Shown one piece after another: positions 16,024-24,380 of a DNA stretch of 64,000 nt (position 1 is its first letter; each line of letters opens with the position of its first letter). This DNA is from Nonomuraea sp. SYSU D8015. GTDB taxonomy: Bacteria; Actinomycetota; Actinomycetes; Streptosporangiales; Streptosporangiaceae. Location of the stretch: NCBI RefSeq assembly GCF_008065375.1, contig NZ_VJYI01000015.1, positions 1-64,000 on the forward strand, written 5' to 3'. Below the pieces are notes generated by a model. That model was not told the DNA's origin. It saw only the letters and a list, made by a program, of their open reading frames with translations, and searched no databases. A program made the position numbers and the translations under genes.

Positions 16024-17729
16024 ACCACCACCCGGGCCAGATAAGGCATGATCTCGGCCACCGCCGGATCATGATCAAGAGGTACGGCTGTAGCCACCCG
16101 GCCTCGGGCGCGCAGCCGTGACGCCACCGTTGTCACGTCGACCGCCGAGGCCGAGAACTGTCGCCATGAGCCGCGCAGCCGATCGGGCAGAGGGTCTGCC
16201 GGGCCGTAGCCGGATTGCAGGCGCAGCAGCGCGGCCCTCAGCCCCTCCTCCAGGGCCTCGGCCGGGTCCAGGGCGGCAAAGTAGCCGATCGTGTCCGCGC
16301 CGGAGCAGCAGGCGAGGACTGTGACCCCGAGTGGACCGGTGAGGTCGTACACCTCGGGTAACTCATCGAGCCGGGCGAGGATCTCCCGGCTTCTCGTGTC
16401 GCGCAATGCGACGGTTGTGAGGTCGACCCGGGGATACGGCTCGGAGCGCGACGGTATCTCGGCCAGGGTTATCCGCAGACATTGATCGGCCAGGCCTCGG
16501 CCGACGGCATGCTCCCAGTCATGACCGGTGGCGAGACCGGCGCCCTCCGCCGTGAACACGTCGGCTACCGGCACCAGGCGAGCCGTCTCACGGTCGTCGA
16601 TCTCGTACCCCCAGACACGACCGTGCTCGGACGGATCGACACGCGGATCCGTCAGCGGGCGCCCGTCGGCCCCCGCCAGCCGCCGTGGGTCCACCATGCG
16701 GGCCCCGTAGGCGGCCAGCGCTTTACGTGCGGCATCGCAGCGTGCCGCGTTGTAGTCGAATCCGGTACCGATCGTGAACCTCCCATCCGGCAGTACGGCG
16801 CGGCAGAGGTTCAGCGGGCTCTGCGGACCCGGGGCCTCGGTGAGGGTGAACAGACCCACGTACTCGTCGTGACAGGGCGCGATCCTGTGCAGGAAGGACT
16901 CGCCGTCGAGCGGCTCACCTGCCCGCAGATCGCGCACCCGCTGGAGGAACTCCTCCCGTGAGCGGACGGACGCCGTTGCGGCGAAGGGATGGGGCAGGCA
17001 CGAGTGCCACGTGCTAGTCCATGAGCCGTGCTCCATCCGAACCATGCGGCCACGCTCGGCGGGCGGCATGGCACCCGTCAGCGCGCGGATGGTGGCCTGG
17101 ACCAGGCGCGCGGTGGCTCCCGTCGGCGGTGTGCCGACATGCGCCCCCGTGGTGCCCATGCGGCGCCGGGCGTCGTCCCACATCGCGGTCCCGGGCGGAA
17201 GGAGCCACGTGGCATCGTCGGTACGCACCATCAAGGCGAGCGGGATGCCGAGATGGGCGCACGCGCGCTCCAGCGGCAGTGCCGTCGGCCCGTCGCCGGC
17301 GTAGAGCACCACGCCGGTTTCGTCGGGCAGGTCGATGGTGTGTTTCCGCGGGAGCAGGTCCAGCCGCATCACCGTGATGTTGCGCAACTCGGAGGCCCGC
17401 GCCGCCCGTACCAAGGGCGTCAGCATCGGCTCGACACCCGCGATAACCGTGACGCGGTCGTCAGGGATGTCCTGCTGTTGCGGCACCAACTGGACGGCGT
17501 CGCATTCCACCAGGAGCTCGATGACCCGCTTCACCGATCTGGCAGGACCGGGGGGCAAGCTGGCGGTTAGTTCCTCGAGCGTGTGCTCTCCGCCGAGAAA
17601 CGGGGTGAGCCGATCGAGCCACTCCGCGATCGCGGTCCCGTCGATCCTGGCCAGCCCGCGATGCGTGAGGATGCGAACGCCGTCGTCTGTCGCGGCTATG
17701 TAGACGTCGTCGCGCAGCCGCAGCCTCAT
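16020..17729 (-). CDS. leader-binding (RRE) protein with degenerate YcaO-like C-terminus
   Basis: A 569-residue protein beginning MRLRLRDDVYIAATDDGVRI. The first 90 residues form a PqqD-like winged helix (GEHTLEELTASLPPG, RVIELLVECDAVQLV), the RiPP recognition element that grips the leader. Residues 90-260 are a worn ThiF-like region. The C-terminal half (GTGFDYNAARCDAARKALAA, then ALDPAEALEEGLRAALLRLQ) has YcaO-like spacing but lacks the clear acidic ATP-site motifs of its neighbour, so it is probably a structural partner. It lies between the SagB and YcaO genes with ATGA overlaps on both sides, consistent with one modification complex. Confidence 0.75.
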   Translation of the reverse strand: MRLRLRDDVYIAATDDGVRILTHRGLARIDGTAIAEWLDRLTPFLGGEHTLEELTASLPPGPARSVKRVIELLVECDAVQLVPQQQDIPDDRVTVIAGVEPMLTPLVRAARASELRNITVMRLDLLPRKHTIDLPDETGVVLYAGDGPTALPLERACAHLGIPLALMVRTDDATWLLPPGTAMWDDARRRMGTTGAHVGTPPTGATARLVQATIRALTGAMPPAERGRMVRMEHGSWTSTWHSCLPHPFAATASVRSREEFLQRVRDLRAGEPLDGESFLHRIAPCHDEYVGLFTLTEAPGPQSPLNLCRAVLPDGRFTIGTGFDYNAARCDAARKALAAYGARMVDPRRLAGADGRPLTDPRVDPSEHGRVWGYEIDDRETARLVPVADVFTAEGAGLATGHDWEHAVGRGLADQCLRITLAEIPSRSEPYPRVDLTTVALRDTRSREILARLDELPEVYDLTGPLGVTVLACCSGADTIGYFAALDPAEALEEGLRAALLRLQSGYGPADPLPDRLRGSWRQFSASAVDVTTVASRLRARGRVATAVPLDHDPAVAEIMPYLARVVV

Positions 17730-19063
17730 CGTCCCGTCTCCGGGGGGAGGGAGCCGAGCGAGAACTCGCCCACCGTGCCTTCTTCCAGCGGGTCCAAGCC
17801 GGTGGCCTCGGCGAACGCGGCGTGGTCACCGCCGCCCAGCGCGCAGGGTGCCAGCCCCATCGCGGTGGCCACCAGGTACATCGTCTGGAATAGGACACCG
17901 ACATGCTTCATGATCAGGGAATAGGCCATCGACCGGTATTGCCACATGACACGCCCAAACCGCGCCGTGATCAAGAGGAGCACCTGCGGCTCGGAAGCGG
18001 CCGCCGACATCGCACCGGCGCGCAGGAGCCGCCGCACCTGGAGAGTGGTCTCGGTGATCCGTTCCAGCCGATGGTGCTGGGAATCGTAGTGATACAACCC
18101 CGGCTGGAGCCCGGATACCTTCCTGACCACCGTGTAGATCTCGAGTTCGTGCATGGCCCCTCCGGAGGGGAAGGGCCGGTTCACGTGATCGACACCGTTG
18201 ACACGGTGGATGCCCCGGTCTCGCGCGCATCGGTAGAGGAAGTCGCCGAGTTGGGCGACGCTCAACGGATTGGCGTCGTCGTGCCTGCGGACCGACCGCC
18301 GATCCTCCAGCACGGCGGTCAGGCTGGGGTCATTGTCACGCGCGCGGCCCAGATCGGGCGGGGCAAAGGAGACGACCTCGCCGCCGAGGGGCGCGCGGCG
18401 CGCCGCCGGCGCATCGAACGTGCCGGCCGCCCAGTCGCTCTTGCCGTGCGGGGTCCCGGGCCACCGGGTGCGGCTGCGGTGATGAAACCACAGCTCGTGC
18501 GGCTGCCATTGGCATGTCGACAACTGAGCGTCCTCCTCGTCGGGCTGGGAGACCGCCAGGCCGGCGCCCCACAGATCGCGGCGGAGCCTGCGCAGGGCAG
18601 GAACGTCGTCGTCGGCCAGCCGCGAAGGCCCCAGCCAGGCCAGGGCCTGGGAGGTATGGAGCCGCACGCGGCACCATGAGCGTGGGGATTCCAGGACTAC
18701 CTCGGTTCCGTCTCTGCGCGCGATCGCGAATCGCGACAGCGCCAGGTCCGGAGGCATCTCATCGGTGCGGGGGACCTCGGGCCCTTCCGGCTCCACGGTG
18801 TAGAGGTCCCGGCCGTCGCAGGTCACGGTGACGTGCAGCCATCCGCCCGCCCGCAACAGATCCAGGTGGGCCTCGAAATCCCGCAGCTCTTTCACGGGAA
18901 TGGCTTCCCGTCCCAGCCGGTGCAGCAGGGCCTGCTGCTCGACGCTCAAGCGGCCCATGGACATGCTGTGGGGCCAGCTGAGCAGATAATAGGACGCGTC
19001 AGGAGCGGCGATCCCGGCCACGTCCGGCCTGAACCGGACGGTCTCCTCGATCTGCGACGTCAT
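17726..19063 (-). CDS. SagB-type FMN azoline dehydrogenase
   Basis: About 445 residues from ATG 19063. The C-terminal 230 residues are the nitroreductase-like SagB domain: LEDRRSVRRHDDANPLSVAQ (FMN phosphate-binding arginines), PFPSGGAMHELEIYTVV, LYHYDSQHHRLERI, and MKHVGVLFQTMYLVATAMGL with APCALGGGD near the end. The N-terminal half is the less conserved leader-side extension found in actinobacterial homologues. It oxidises azolines to aromatic thiazoles and oxazoles with FMN. The reading frame continues upstream to 19174, but ATG 19063 overlaps the stop of the preceding gene (ATGA) and is preferred. Confidence 0.87.
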   Translation of the reverse strand: MTSQIEETVRFRPDVAGIAAPDASYYLLSWPHSMSMGRLSVEQQALLHRLGREAIPVKELRDFEAHLDLLRAGGWLHVTVTCDGRDLYTVEPEGPEVPRTDEMPPDLALSRFAIARRDGTEVVLESPRSWCRVRLHTSQALAWLGPSRLADDDVPALRRLRRDLWGAGLAVSQPDEEDAQLSTCQWQPHELWFHHRSRTRWPGTPHGKSDWAAGTFDAPAARRAPLGGEVVSFAPPDLGRARDNDPSLTAVLEDRRSVRRHDDANPLSVAQLGDFLYRCARDRGIHRVNGVDHVNRPFPSGGAMHELEIYTVVRKVSGLQPGLYHYDSQHHRLERITETTLQVRRLLRAGAMSAAASEPQVLLLITARFGRVMWQYRSMAYSLIMKHVGVLFQTMYLVATAMGLAPCALGGGDHAAFAEATGLDPLEEGTVGEFSLGSLPPETGR

Positions 19064-19953
19064 TGCGGCTGTCCTTCTTCGTGCAGTTCCAGGACGGTTT
19101 GTGAAGCCAAGGCGGAGGCATACCGCTCGGAGAGCGGATCGATTCCCAGGCGGTTCGCCGCGAGGTGGGCGCACGTGACCATCACCGTGGGCAGCCGGTG
19201 AGGATCTTCCTCCAGTGCCTTCCGCAGCCTTCCCGTCGTCTGCGACCAGCCCGCCAGGCCGTCGTCACGTTCCATCCGATCCGCGTGGTCGACGAGGGCG
19301 CGCATGCGTCGGCCCAGAGGAAGCAGGACATCGCGTTGAACCGCGAAGTGCTCGGCATATTCCGCGTCCGGCTGCGCCATCTCGGCTGTTCCGCTGAGCC
19401 GTAACCACACGATGAGGTACATCGCGACACCGATGGTGATCCGCTGTTTGGCGGTGGCCCCTTTCGAGAGCATGGACAGGACGATCCTGCTGGAATCCAC
19501 GAAATGCTCTTCGACCGCCCGCATCGCCACTCGCCCGTACCGCCGATACTCTCTGCGGTACGGGATGAACGACACGGAGTTGTTCGGTGCCAGTTCTCGA
19601 GTGAAATCCGGCATCCCCTCACCGTGGGCCAGCAGCGCGGCTGACTTCTCGTATTCTTCCTGGCGCATTCCGTGGGCGGACGGACAGGCGCGGAAGAACG
19701 CGCGGCACCTCTCCTCGATGACGCGGCGGACCCGGTCATGGTCGCGGGGCTCGGCGCGCACCCGCAGGCGCACGTGTGGGCCCGCGTCCCAGTAGCGGAG
19801 AAAGAAGAAGTCCGGGTCGGGCCCGCCGTCCGCCAGTTCCTCCACGATCAGCTGAATCAGGTAGACGATGACGGGATCCTGATCGCCGTGGTAGAAGATG
19901 TGCGCGCTCACCCACTGGTCGTCACTCACGTCAATGGGTCCATGCCGAGACAT
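19060..19953 (-). CDS. LanB C-terminal/thiopep_ocin domain protein (glutamate elimination)
   Basis: About 297 residues. The signature is DQWVSAHIFYHGDQDPVIVY and DPDFFFLRYWDAGPHVRLRV, as in TbtC-type split LanB proteins (SpaB_C/thiopeptide-type bacteriocin domain). With the LanB N-terminal protein it should eliminate glutamate from glutamylated Ser/Thr to give dehydroalanine and dehydrobutyrine. Pyridine synthases (TbtD type) share the fold, so this single copy could in principle be either. Because dehydration needs an eliminase, elimination is the better call. ATG 19953 overlaps the LanB gene by 23 bp; GTG 19929, right after the LanB stop, is an alternative start. Confidence 0.82.
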   Translation of the reverse strand: MSRHGPIDVSDDQWVSAHIFYHGDQDPVIVYLIQLIVEELADGGPDPDFFFLRYWDAGPHVRLRVRAEPRDHDRVRRVIEERCRAFFRACPSAHGMRQEEYEKSAALLAHGEGMPDFTRELAPNNSVSFIPYRREYRRYGRVAMRAVEEHFVDSSRIVLSMLSKGATAKQRITIGVAMYLIVWLRLSGTAEMAQPDAEYAEHFAVQRDVLLPLGRRMRALVDHADRMERDDGLAGWSQTTGRLRKALEEDPHRLPTVMVTCAHLAANRLGIDPLSERYASALASQTVLELHEEGQPQ

Positions 19954-22483
19954 CTATCACCATCTCCATGACGTGGCCTCCGCCATAGTTCTCCTGCGAC
20001 GCCATCGGGTCGGGTAACGCCTCCTCGAACACGACCGCGTCGTGCGGGCGTCGCAGAAATTCGGTGAAGGCCTGCAGCAGGAACGGGTTCGCGAAATCCA
20101 TGTAGAGCGGCTTGTGCTCGCTCCGCCGAGCGAGGGAACGCCTCTTGGAGAGCCCTTTCACGAAGCAGGTCTCCGGAATTCCCGCCTCCTGCCGCCATCC
20201 GGCGAGCCGTACGAGGTAGCAGGACTCCCGCTCGCCCGACCGCGGCGCGGGGACACTCGACGGAGCCAGCTGCCAGCTCGCCCGGCGGACCACCACGCGC
20301 CCCACCCGCGCCCGCGGGACCATCCACATCTCCGGCAGCCGCGCCCAGTGCCCTCTGGGCGCGATTCTCGCGATCGGCAAGGGGGGTTCCTCCCCGAACG
20401 CCCTGACGAGCAGCTGCGCCGCCCGCGGCAGTGTCCACGGGGCGCTCATGCCGAGGTGCAGCGGCCATACTTCCCGGTCGAGGCTGCCGGATCGCAACCG
20501 CAGCAGCCCGCGGGCGTGATCTCGCTCCACCCACAGGTCACGGAGCTCGATCCGGCCGACACCTGGCCGTGCGTCCCCATGCCACGGATAGACGATCTCG
20601 TACGGCTCGCAGGGCTCCCGGACGTTCAACGACGTCCCCAGTGACCCGCCGAGAGCAGCGAACACCGGGTAACCGCCAGGGAGTTCCGCCCGCGGGCCCG
20701 TGCGGTCGCCCAGCAGGTGGTCGACGCGGCGGAGGCCCTTCCTGTATCCGGTGAAGACCTCGTTCACCACGAAACACGGCCCTGTCTCGCCCGCCAGCGG
20801 CTGCCCGTACATCCCCAGTGAATACAGATCGTCCACCCACCGGGGGAACGCGGCGACCGCGTCGGTCAGCTCCCCGGGATCGATGTTGACCACCCCGCCG
20901 GGCTCGGCGTCGCGCCAGAGTAAGCGGGCCGCGTCATCGCGGAGGGTGTGCAGCTCGTTGACGCGAGCGAACACACTCTCACGCCGGCCCCTGGCTGAAT
21001 GCCAGAGTCGGCCGATCTCCTTCCCCGCAGGGGAGCCACCGGCGACCTCCTTCATGACCTCGTGGTAGAAGTCCATGAAGGAGATCCGGCCGTCCGCGCC
21101 GGGGTGCCCACTCCACCAGGCGTCCAGAGCGTTCTTCAGTTCCTGGCCGGGGCTGAACAGCGTGAGCCATCGGCGGATGACCTGCAGGTCGGCCAGCACC
21201 GGCTGCCACGCACGCTTGCCGCACTCGGCCAGGGTCCAGTCGGTCACGGCCGTGTCGAAGGTGACCTGGTCGTCGTCCAGCGCGACCGGCTTTTCGAGGA
21301 CGTTGGCGAGGTTCGCCAGCCCACGGCGTACCGTACCCAGCCGCCGCCGATGCCGCTCGAGCTCCTCGATCGGTACGGCGGCGCACACGGCCTCGCTGAC
21401 CGCCTGAAGGAGCGAGCTCTCTTCCGCGAACTCCTCGCCGAACGACCCCAGCCAACGTGCCACCTCGCCCGGCGTGGTGATCTGCCCGCCGGGCTGCGGC
21501 GCGAGCTGCAGTAGATCGATCTTGACGAGGTGATCGACGAGTGCGCCGGCCTGGGACGGCTGAGCGTTTCCCACCGCTGCCAAGCGTGTAGCGAGGTCAC
21601 CAAAGGTGGTCGCGGGCCCGTTGAGAAGCAGCTCCAGACAGGCGTGGATCGCCGGTGTGCCATCGATTGTGATCATCGGCTCCTGCGGGGGCTGCCCCAG
21701 AAAGCGCAGCCTGTCACCGATGGCGACCACGCTGGGGTTGACGCGAACGATCATGCCGTGTCGTGTGCGTTCGCTGCTCACCAGCGCGGCGTGCAGGTCA
21801 GACCGCGCGACATGACCGAGATCCAGCACACCTCGCGCGCTACGCAGCCCCTGGACACACTGGCGGACCGCGACATCGTCCTCGGTCCACGCGCCACGCC
21901 CCGTCACCATGAAGGCGCTGAAGGGGCTGGTCTTGGCCGCTGCCCGGGTCACATACCTGGTCAGGGCCGACGCCAGCCGCCGGGTGCCGCGGCTCGGGTC
22001 CGCCAGCCATTTGTCAAGGTCCGCGGACAGATCGGGGCTGGCGTGCAGCAGCGCTCGCCGGAAGGCGGGGGCCGCGGCGATATCCCGGAGCCGGGTCATC
22101 CTGGCCGCAGTCTGTGATCTGATCAGATCATCGAGGACCTGGGCACCCCCTCGCCACTGCTCGTGCGTCACTATCCACCGGTTCATCCGATCAGCGAGCT
22201 CGTGGCCGAGCAACTGCCGCGTTCTTGGGCTCCACTCGCGCGGGGTGGGCTTGCGGAGCTGGTAGAGGGCACGGCGCAGTCCGACAAGGAGGGGTCTCGA
22301 GTGCTCCTCGGTCAGGGCACCGATCACCTTGTACAGTTCCTCGCTCAGTGCCTCGCCTTCGGCTCTAAGCCACCGCCATGACTCAAGCCGGTCCTCCACC
22401 ACCCGGCCGACCTCAGGGAACCGCAGTTCACGCAGGACCTCCGACGGCATTCCGGCCAGGCGGATCAACGGAGGGACGTCCAC
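19931..22483 (-). CDS. LanB N-terminal (tRNA-Glu-dependent glutamylating) dehydratase
   Basis: About 850 residues of the lantibiotic-dehydratase N-terminal family, TbtB type. Landmarks are RYVTRAAAKTSPFSAFMVTG (about 200-220), PGELTDAVAAFPRWVDDLYSLGMYG, and VKGLSKRRSLARRSEHKPLYMDFANPFLL near the end. These enzymes use glutamyl-tRNA-Glu to esterify Ser and Thr side chains, which the partner at 19060 then eliminates. I chose GTG 22483 because GAGG lies 5 bases upstream; GTG 22489 and GTG 22507 are also in frame. It follows the precursor gene across an 18-bp stem-loop, which probably reduces its transcription relative to the precursor. Confidence 0.87.
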   Translation of the reverse strand: MDVPPLIRLAGMPSEVLRELRFPEVGRVVEDRLESWRWLRAEGEALSEELYKVIGALTEEHSRPLLVGLRRALYQLRKPTPREWSPRTRQLLGHELADRMNRWIVTHEQWRGGAQVLDDLIRSQTAARMTRLRDIAAAPAFRRALLHASPDLSADLDKWLADPSRGTRRLASALTRYVTRAAAKTSPFSAFMVTGRGAWTEDDVAVRQCVQGLRSARGVLDLGHVARSDLHAALVSSERTRHGMIVRVNPSVVAIGDRLRFLGQPPQEPMITIDGTPAIHACLELLLNGPATTFGDLATRLAAVGNAQPSQAGALVDHLVKIDLLQLAPQPGGQITTPGEVARWLGSFGEEFAEESSLLQAVSEAVCAAVPIEELERHRRRLGTVRRGLANLANVLEKPVALDDDQVTFDTAVTDWTLAECGKRAWQPVLADLQVIRRWLTLFSPGQELKNALDAWWSGHPGADGRISFMDFYHEVMKEVAGGSPAGKEIGRLWHSARGRRESVFARVNELHTLRDDAARLLWRDAEPGGVVNIDPGELTDAVAAFPRWVDDLYSLGMYGQPLAGETGPCFVVNEVFTGYRKGLRRVDHLLGDRTGPRAELPGGYPVFAALGGSLGTSLNVREPCEPYEIVYPWHGDARPGVGRIELRDLWVERDHARGLLRLRSGSLDREVWPLHLGMSAPWTLPRAAQLLVRAFGEEPPLPIARIAPRGHWARLPEMWMVPRARVGRVVVRRASWQLAPSSVPAPRSGERESCYLVRLAGWRQEAGIPETCFVKGLSKRRSLARRSEHKPLYMDFANPFLLQAFTEFLRRPHDAVVFEEALPDPMASQENYGGGHVMEMVIDVSAWTH

Positions 22484-22511
22484 TTTCACCTCGCTAGACA
22501 AAGCCACGGGC

Positions 22512-22550
22512 CGTGTGTGCGGGCCGTCCTCTGGACGGCCCGCACACACG
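22512..22550 (-). terminator. 18-bp perfect stem-loop between precursor and biosynthetic genes
   Basis: Cgtgtgtgcgggccgtcc (22512-22529) is the exact reverse complement of 22533-22550, with a 3-base loop. It begins one base after the precursor stop codon. There is only a weak T-rich stretch downstream (ctttgtct). Such hairpins act as partial terminators and protect the precursor mRNA, giving more precursor than enzyme. Confidence 0.75.
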
Positions 22551-22551
22551 C

Positions 22552-22785
22552 TTACTCGTCTTCGTCTTCGTCGAGATCGGGGGCAAGCGGCGCGGGGTGG
22601 TCGGTGCACGAGCTACAGCCGGTCGTGCCGGAACAGGGGTAGCAACGGGTGGAAAGGCAGGACGCCACCACGTCCAAGCCGCGGCCTAGGGTGAGGGTCT
22701 GCACCTCCAACCCACTGATGGTGAGGTCGAACACGTCCATCGGAAGATCCTGGACATCGAAGTCGAGAGTCTGGTCGGTCGGCAT
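22552..22785 (-). CDS. thiopeptide-like RiPP precursor peptide with acidic C-terminal tail
   Basis: A 77-residue peptide. The leader contains QDLPMDVFDLTISGLEVQTL and LGRGLDVVAS, matching thiopeptide leaders of the TbtA type (DLPMDVFELADSG..VESLTAGHG). The core candidate starts at Ser42: SCLSTRCYPCSGTTGCSSCT (residues 42-61), with 5 Cys, 5 Ser and 4 Thr as azole and dehydro sites. The last 16 residues, DHPAPLAPDLDEDEDE, contain no modifiable Ser, Thr or Cys and are strongly acidic, probably a follower that is removed. Ser42 and Cys51-Ser52 have the 10-residue spacing of 29-membered thiopeptide rings, but Ser52 is followed by Gly rather than Cys. AAAGGGG lies 5 bases before the ATG. Expression is predicted from the SARP promoter at 22829. 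Confidence 0.9.
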   Translation of the reverse strand: MPTDQTLDFDVQDLPMDVFDLTISGLEVQTLTLGRGLDVVASCLSTRCYPCSGTTGCSSCTDHPAPLAPDLDEDEDE

Positions 22786-22828
22786 CGGAACCCCTTTCGG
22801 TGTGCGAATGCACCATCGAGTAGGGCCG

Positions 22829-22871
22829 ATGCTAGGCAGGGGCGGTATGCGCCCGGTATGTCGCCGCTATG
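22829..22871 (-). promoter_or_regulatory. SARP-activated promoter of the RiPP precursor operon
   Basis: On the minus strand there are three heptamers, CATAGCG (22871-22865), CATACCG (22860-22854) and CATACCG (22849-22843), each 11 bp from the next. After exactly 8 bases comes TAGCAT (22834-22829) as the -10 box. This is the textbook SARP operator layout. A start site near 22822 would leave a 5' leader of about 37 bases holding the ribosome site. The operator overlaps the last bases of the upstream ThiF-like gene. Confidence 0.8.
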
Positions 22872-23751
22872 CGGCAGTTCCACAGCGGTCGCAGTCGGCT
22901 CGCCGTACGACGGCGTCCTGGCGCAACGACCACGCGCGCAGGCCGAAGGTGGCGACCGTGTCCGCCGCGAGTGGCGTCCCCACCCTGGCGCGCTGATGGA
23001 AGACCTCGCCCGCGACGATCGCCCAGGCCAACTCGGCCAGAGCGGCATCGGGTGGACCCTCCGCAGGGGTGCCCACGGCGGCGTGGAAGCAGGCCAGGCA
23101 GGGCGTGAAGCGACGGTCGAAGCACGGCCCGAGCTGGAGCACATCTCCCGCAAGCCGCGCTCGCAGCCATATCGCACCGCGGTCGAAGCAGGCCGCGTCG
23201 AGCTGTTCGAGCACGTCGGCGTCCGCCTCGCCCGCTGACGCGACGACGACGAACTCACCGGCCGCCGGCACATGGTCGGGTGCAAGCAGCGTGACGCGGT
23301 CGCCCGACGCCGCCAGCAGTTCGGCGACCCGCTCGGCGGGTGCTCCTGTGTCCGCTATCAGGACGGGCGAGGCGTGCAGCGCCTGGAAGGCAGCCTCCAC
23401 GTTGGGCCAGGTCATGGTGGTGCCCAGCATCCTCCCCACGGCCTGCGCGACGCCCGGCGGTACGCCGGCGGGCAGCGCCGGATCACCGTCACCTTCCTGC
23501 AGGTGGCCGGTGGTGTGGAGGAGGCGAAGGGTGGCAGCGATGGCCTCAGCCATGTGATGGCCCAGTTCGCCGGCGAGATCCTCCCGCGTCCGGGTGCCGT
23601 CCAGCAGGGGCAGGAGCCGGGGCAGGAACGTCCGCGCCGCCGGCCCACCGAAGACCTTCTGCTCCGCCGTACCTTCGACGAGGAGTCCGCGCTCATAGGG
23701 CAGCACACTCAGACCGGGGTGAAGCTTCGGCTTGCGCGGCAGCTCTGTCAT
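22867..23751 (-). CDS. Ocin-ThiF-like leader-binding partner protein (TbtF type)
   Basis: 294 residues from ATG 23751, MTELPRKPKLHPGLSVLPYE. Residues 1-85 resemble the PqqD-like leader-binding winged helix (LLPLLDGTRTREDLAGELG). The middle is a ThiF/E1-like Rossmann region without an ATP-cysteine active site. The C-terminus carries a zinc site from FTPCLACFHA and DCDRCGTAA. In thiomuracin biosynthesis, TbtF presents the leader to the stand-alone YcaO TbtG, and this gene is only 625 bp from a stand-alone YcaO. It overlaps the preceding gene by 4 bp (ATGA). Its final codons form part of the SARP operator for the downstream precursor. Confidence 0.8.
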   Translation of the reverse strand: MTELPRKPKLHPGLSVLPYERGLLVEGTAEQKVFGGPAARTFLPRLLPLLDGTRTREDLAGELGHHMAEAIAATLRLLHTTGHLQEGDGDPALPAGVPPGVAQAVGRMLGTTMTWPNVEAAFQALHASPVLIADTGAPAERVAELLAASGDRVTLLAPDHVPAAGEFVVVASAGEADADVLEQLDAACFDRGAIWLRARLAGDVLQLGPCFDRRFTPCLACFHAAVGTPAEGPPDAALAELAWAIVAGEVFHQRARVGTPLAADTVATFGLRAWSLRQDAVVRRADCDRCGTAA

Positions 23752-24380
23752 TCGGCATTCATTCCTTCCACGACGCTCATCAGACGAGCGACGCTGCGTT
23801 GCCGGGGCGCCTGCGCGTCGGCCGGTGCGCACACGCCGCAGCCGTGCACGGGCACGAGCCTGCTCACCGCCGGTGTGTTCGACAGTAGGTCCACATGACG
23901 GACACGCACGCTGTCCGCCAGGTCGGCTTGCCTGGCGAGCCCGGCCGCCAATGCGGGCCAGTGCGCCGGGAACCCGCGCTCGGCGGCCTCCGGATCGCGT
24001 CGGAAGTGCTCCTCCAGCGCGTCTTGGGCGAGCAGGTCGACCGCGTGCTGCCGAATCCTGTGGCGATAGCAGGAGGAGCATCCTCGAGATCCGGCACGGG
24101 ACACCGGGCCGACGCGAAGCCGCGGATGTTCCAGCACGATGGGAAGGAAATCGACGCTCTGGCTGTGCGCCACTTCCGAAAGTCGCAGCTCCACGTGAGG
24201 CGCGGGCACCGAGGTGGCCAGCAGCAGAGTCGTGACCTCCGGAGGGATGGAGATTCCGCCACCGGCGACCGGCATGTGGATGACGTGGGTAGCGGGCGAC
24301 AGCGAGCGGGCGACAGCGACACCGAACGCGCCAACGGCGATGATGAGATCGGGCGAGTGCATGGTCATCCTCAGGATCAC
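23748..24380 (-). CDS. small E1-like zinc protein of the RiPP cluster
   Basis: 210 residues starting with GTG 24380, which overlaps the stop of the YcaO gene (GTGA). The first half looks Rossmann-like (HSPDLIIAVGAFGVAVARSL). GCSSCYRHRIRQHAVDLLAQ (about 114) and HGCGVC near the C-terminus supply a four-Cys zinc site like those of E1-like partners in azole-forming cyclodehydratases. It lacks a leader-binding winged helix, which the next protein (22867) has, so the two may together replace one full-length partner. ATGs at 24368 and 24362 are alternative starts. The exact role is inferred from position. Confidence 0.65.
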   Translation of the reverse strand: MILRMTMHSPDLIIAVGAFGVAVARSLSPATHVIHMPVAGGGISIPPEVTTLLLATSVPAPHVELRLSEVAHSQSVDFLPIVLEHPRLRVGPVSRAGSRGCSSCYRHRIRQHAVDLLAQDALEEHFRRDPEAAERGFPAHWPALAAGLARQADLADSVRVRHVDLLSNTPAVSRLVPVHGCGVCAPADAQAPRQRSVARLMSVVEGMNAE

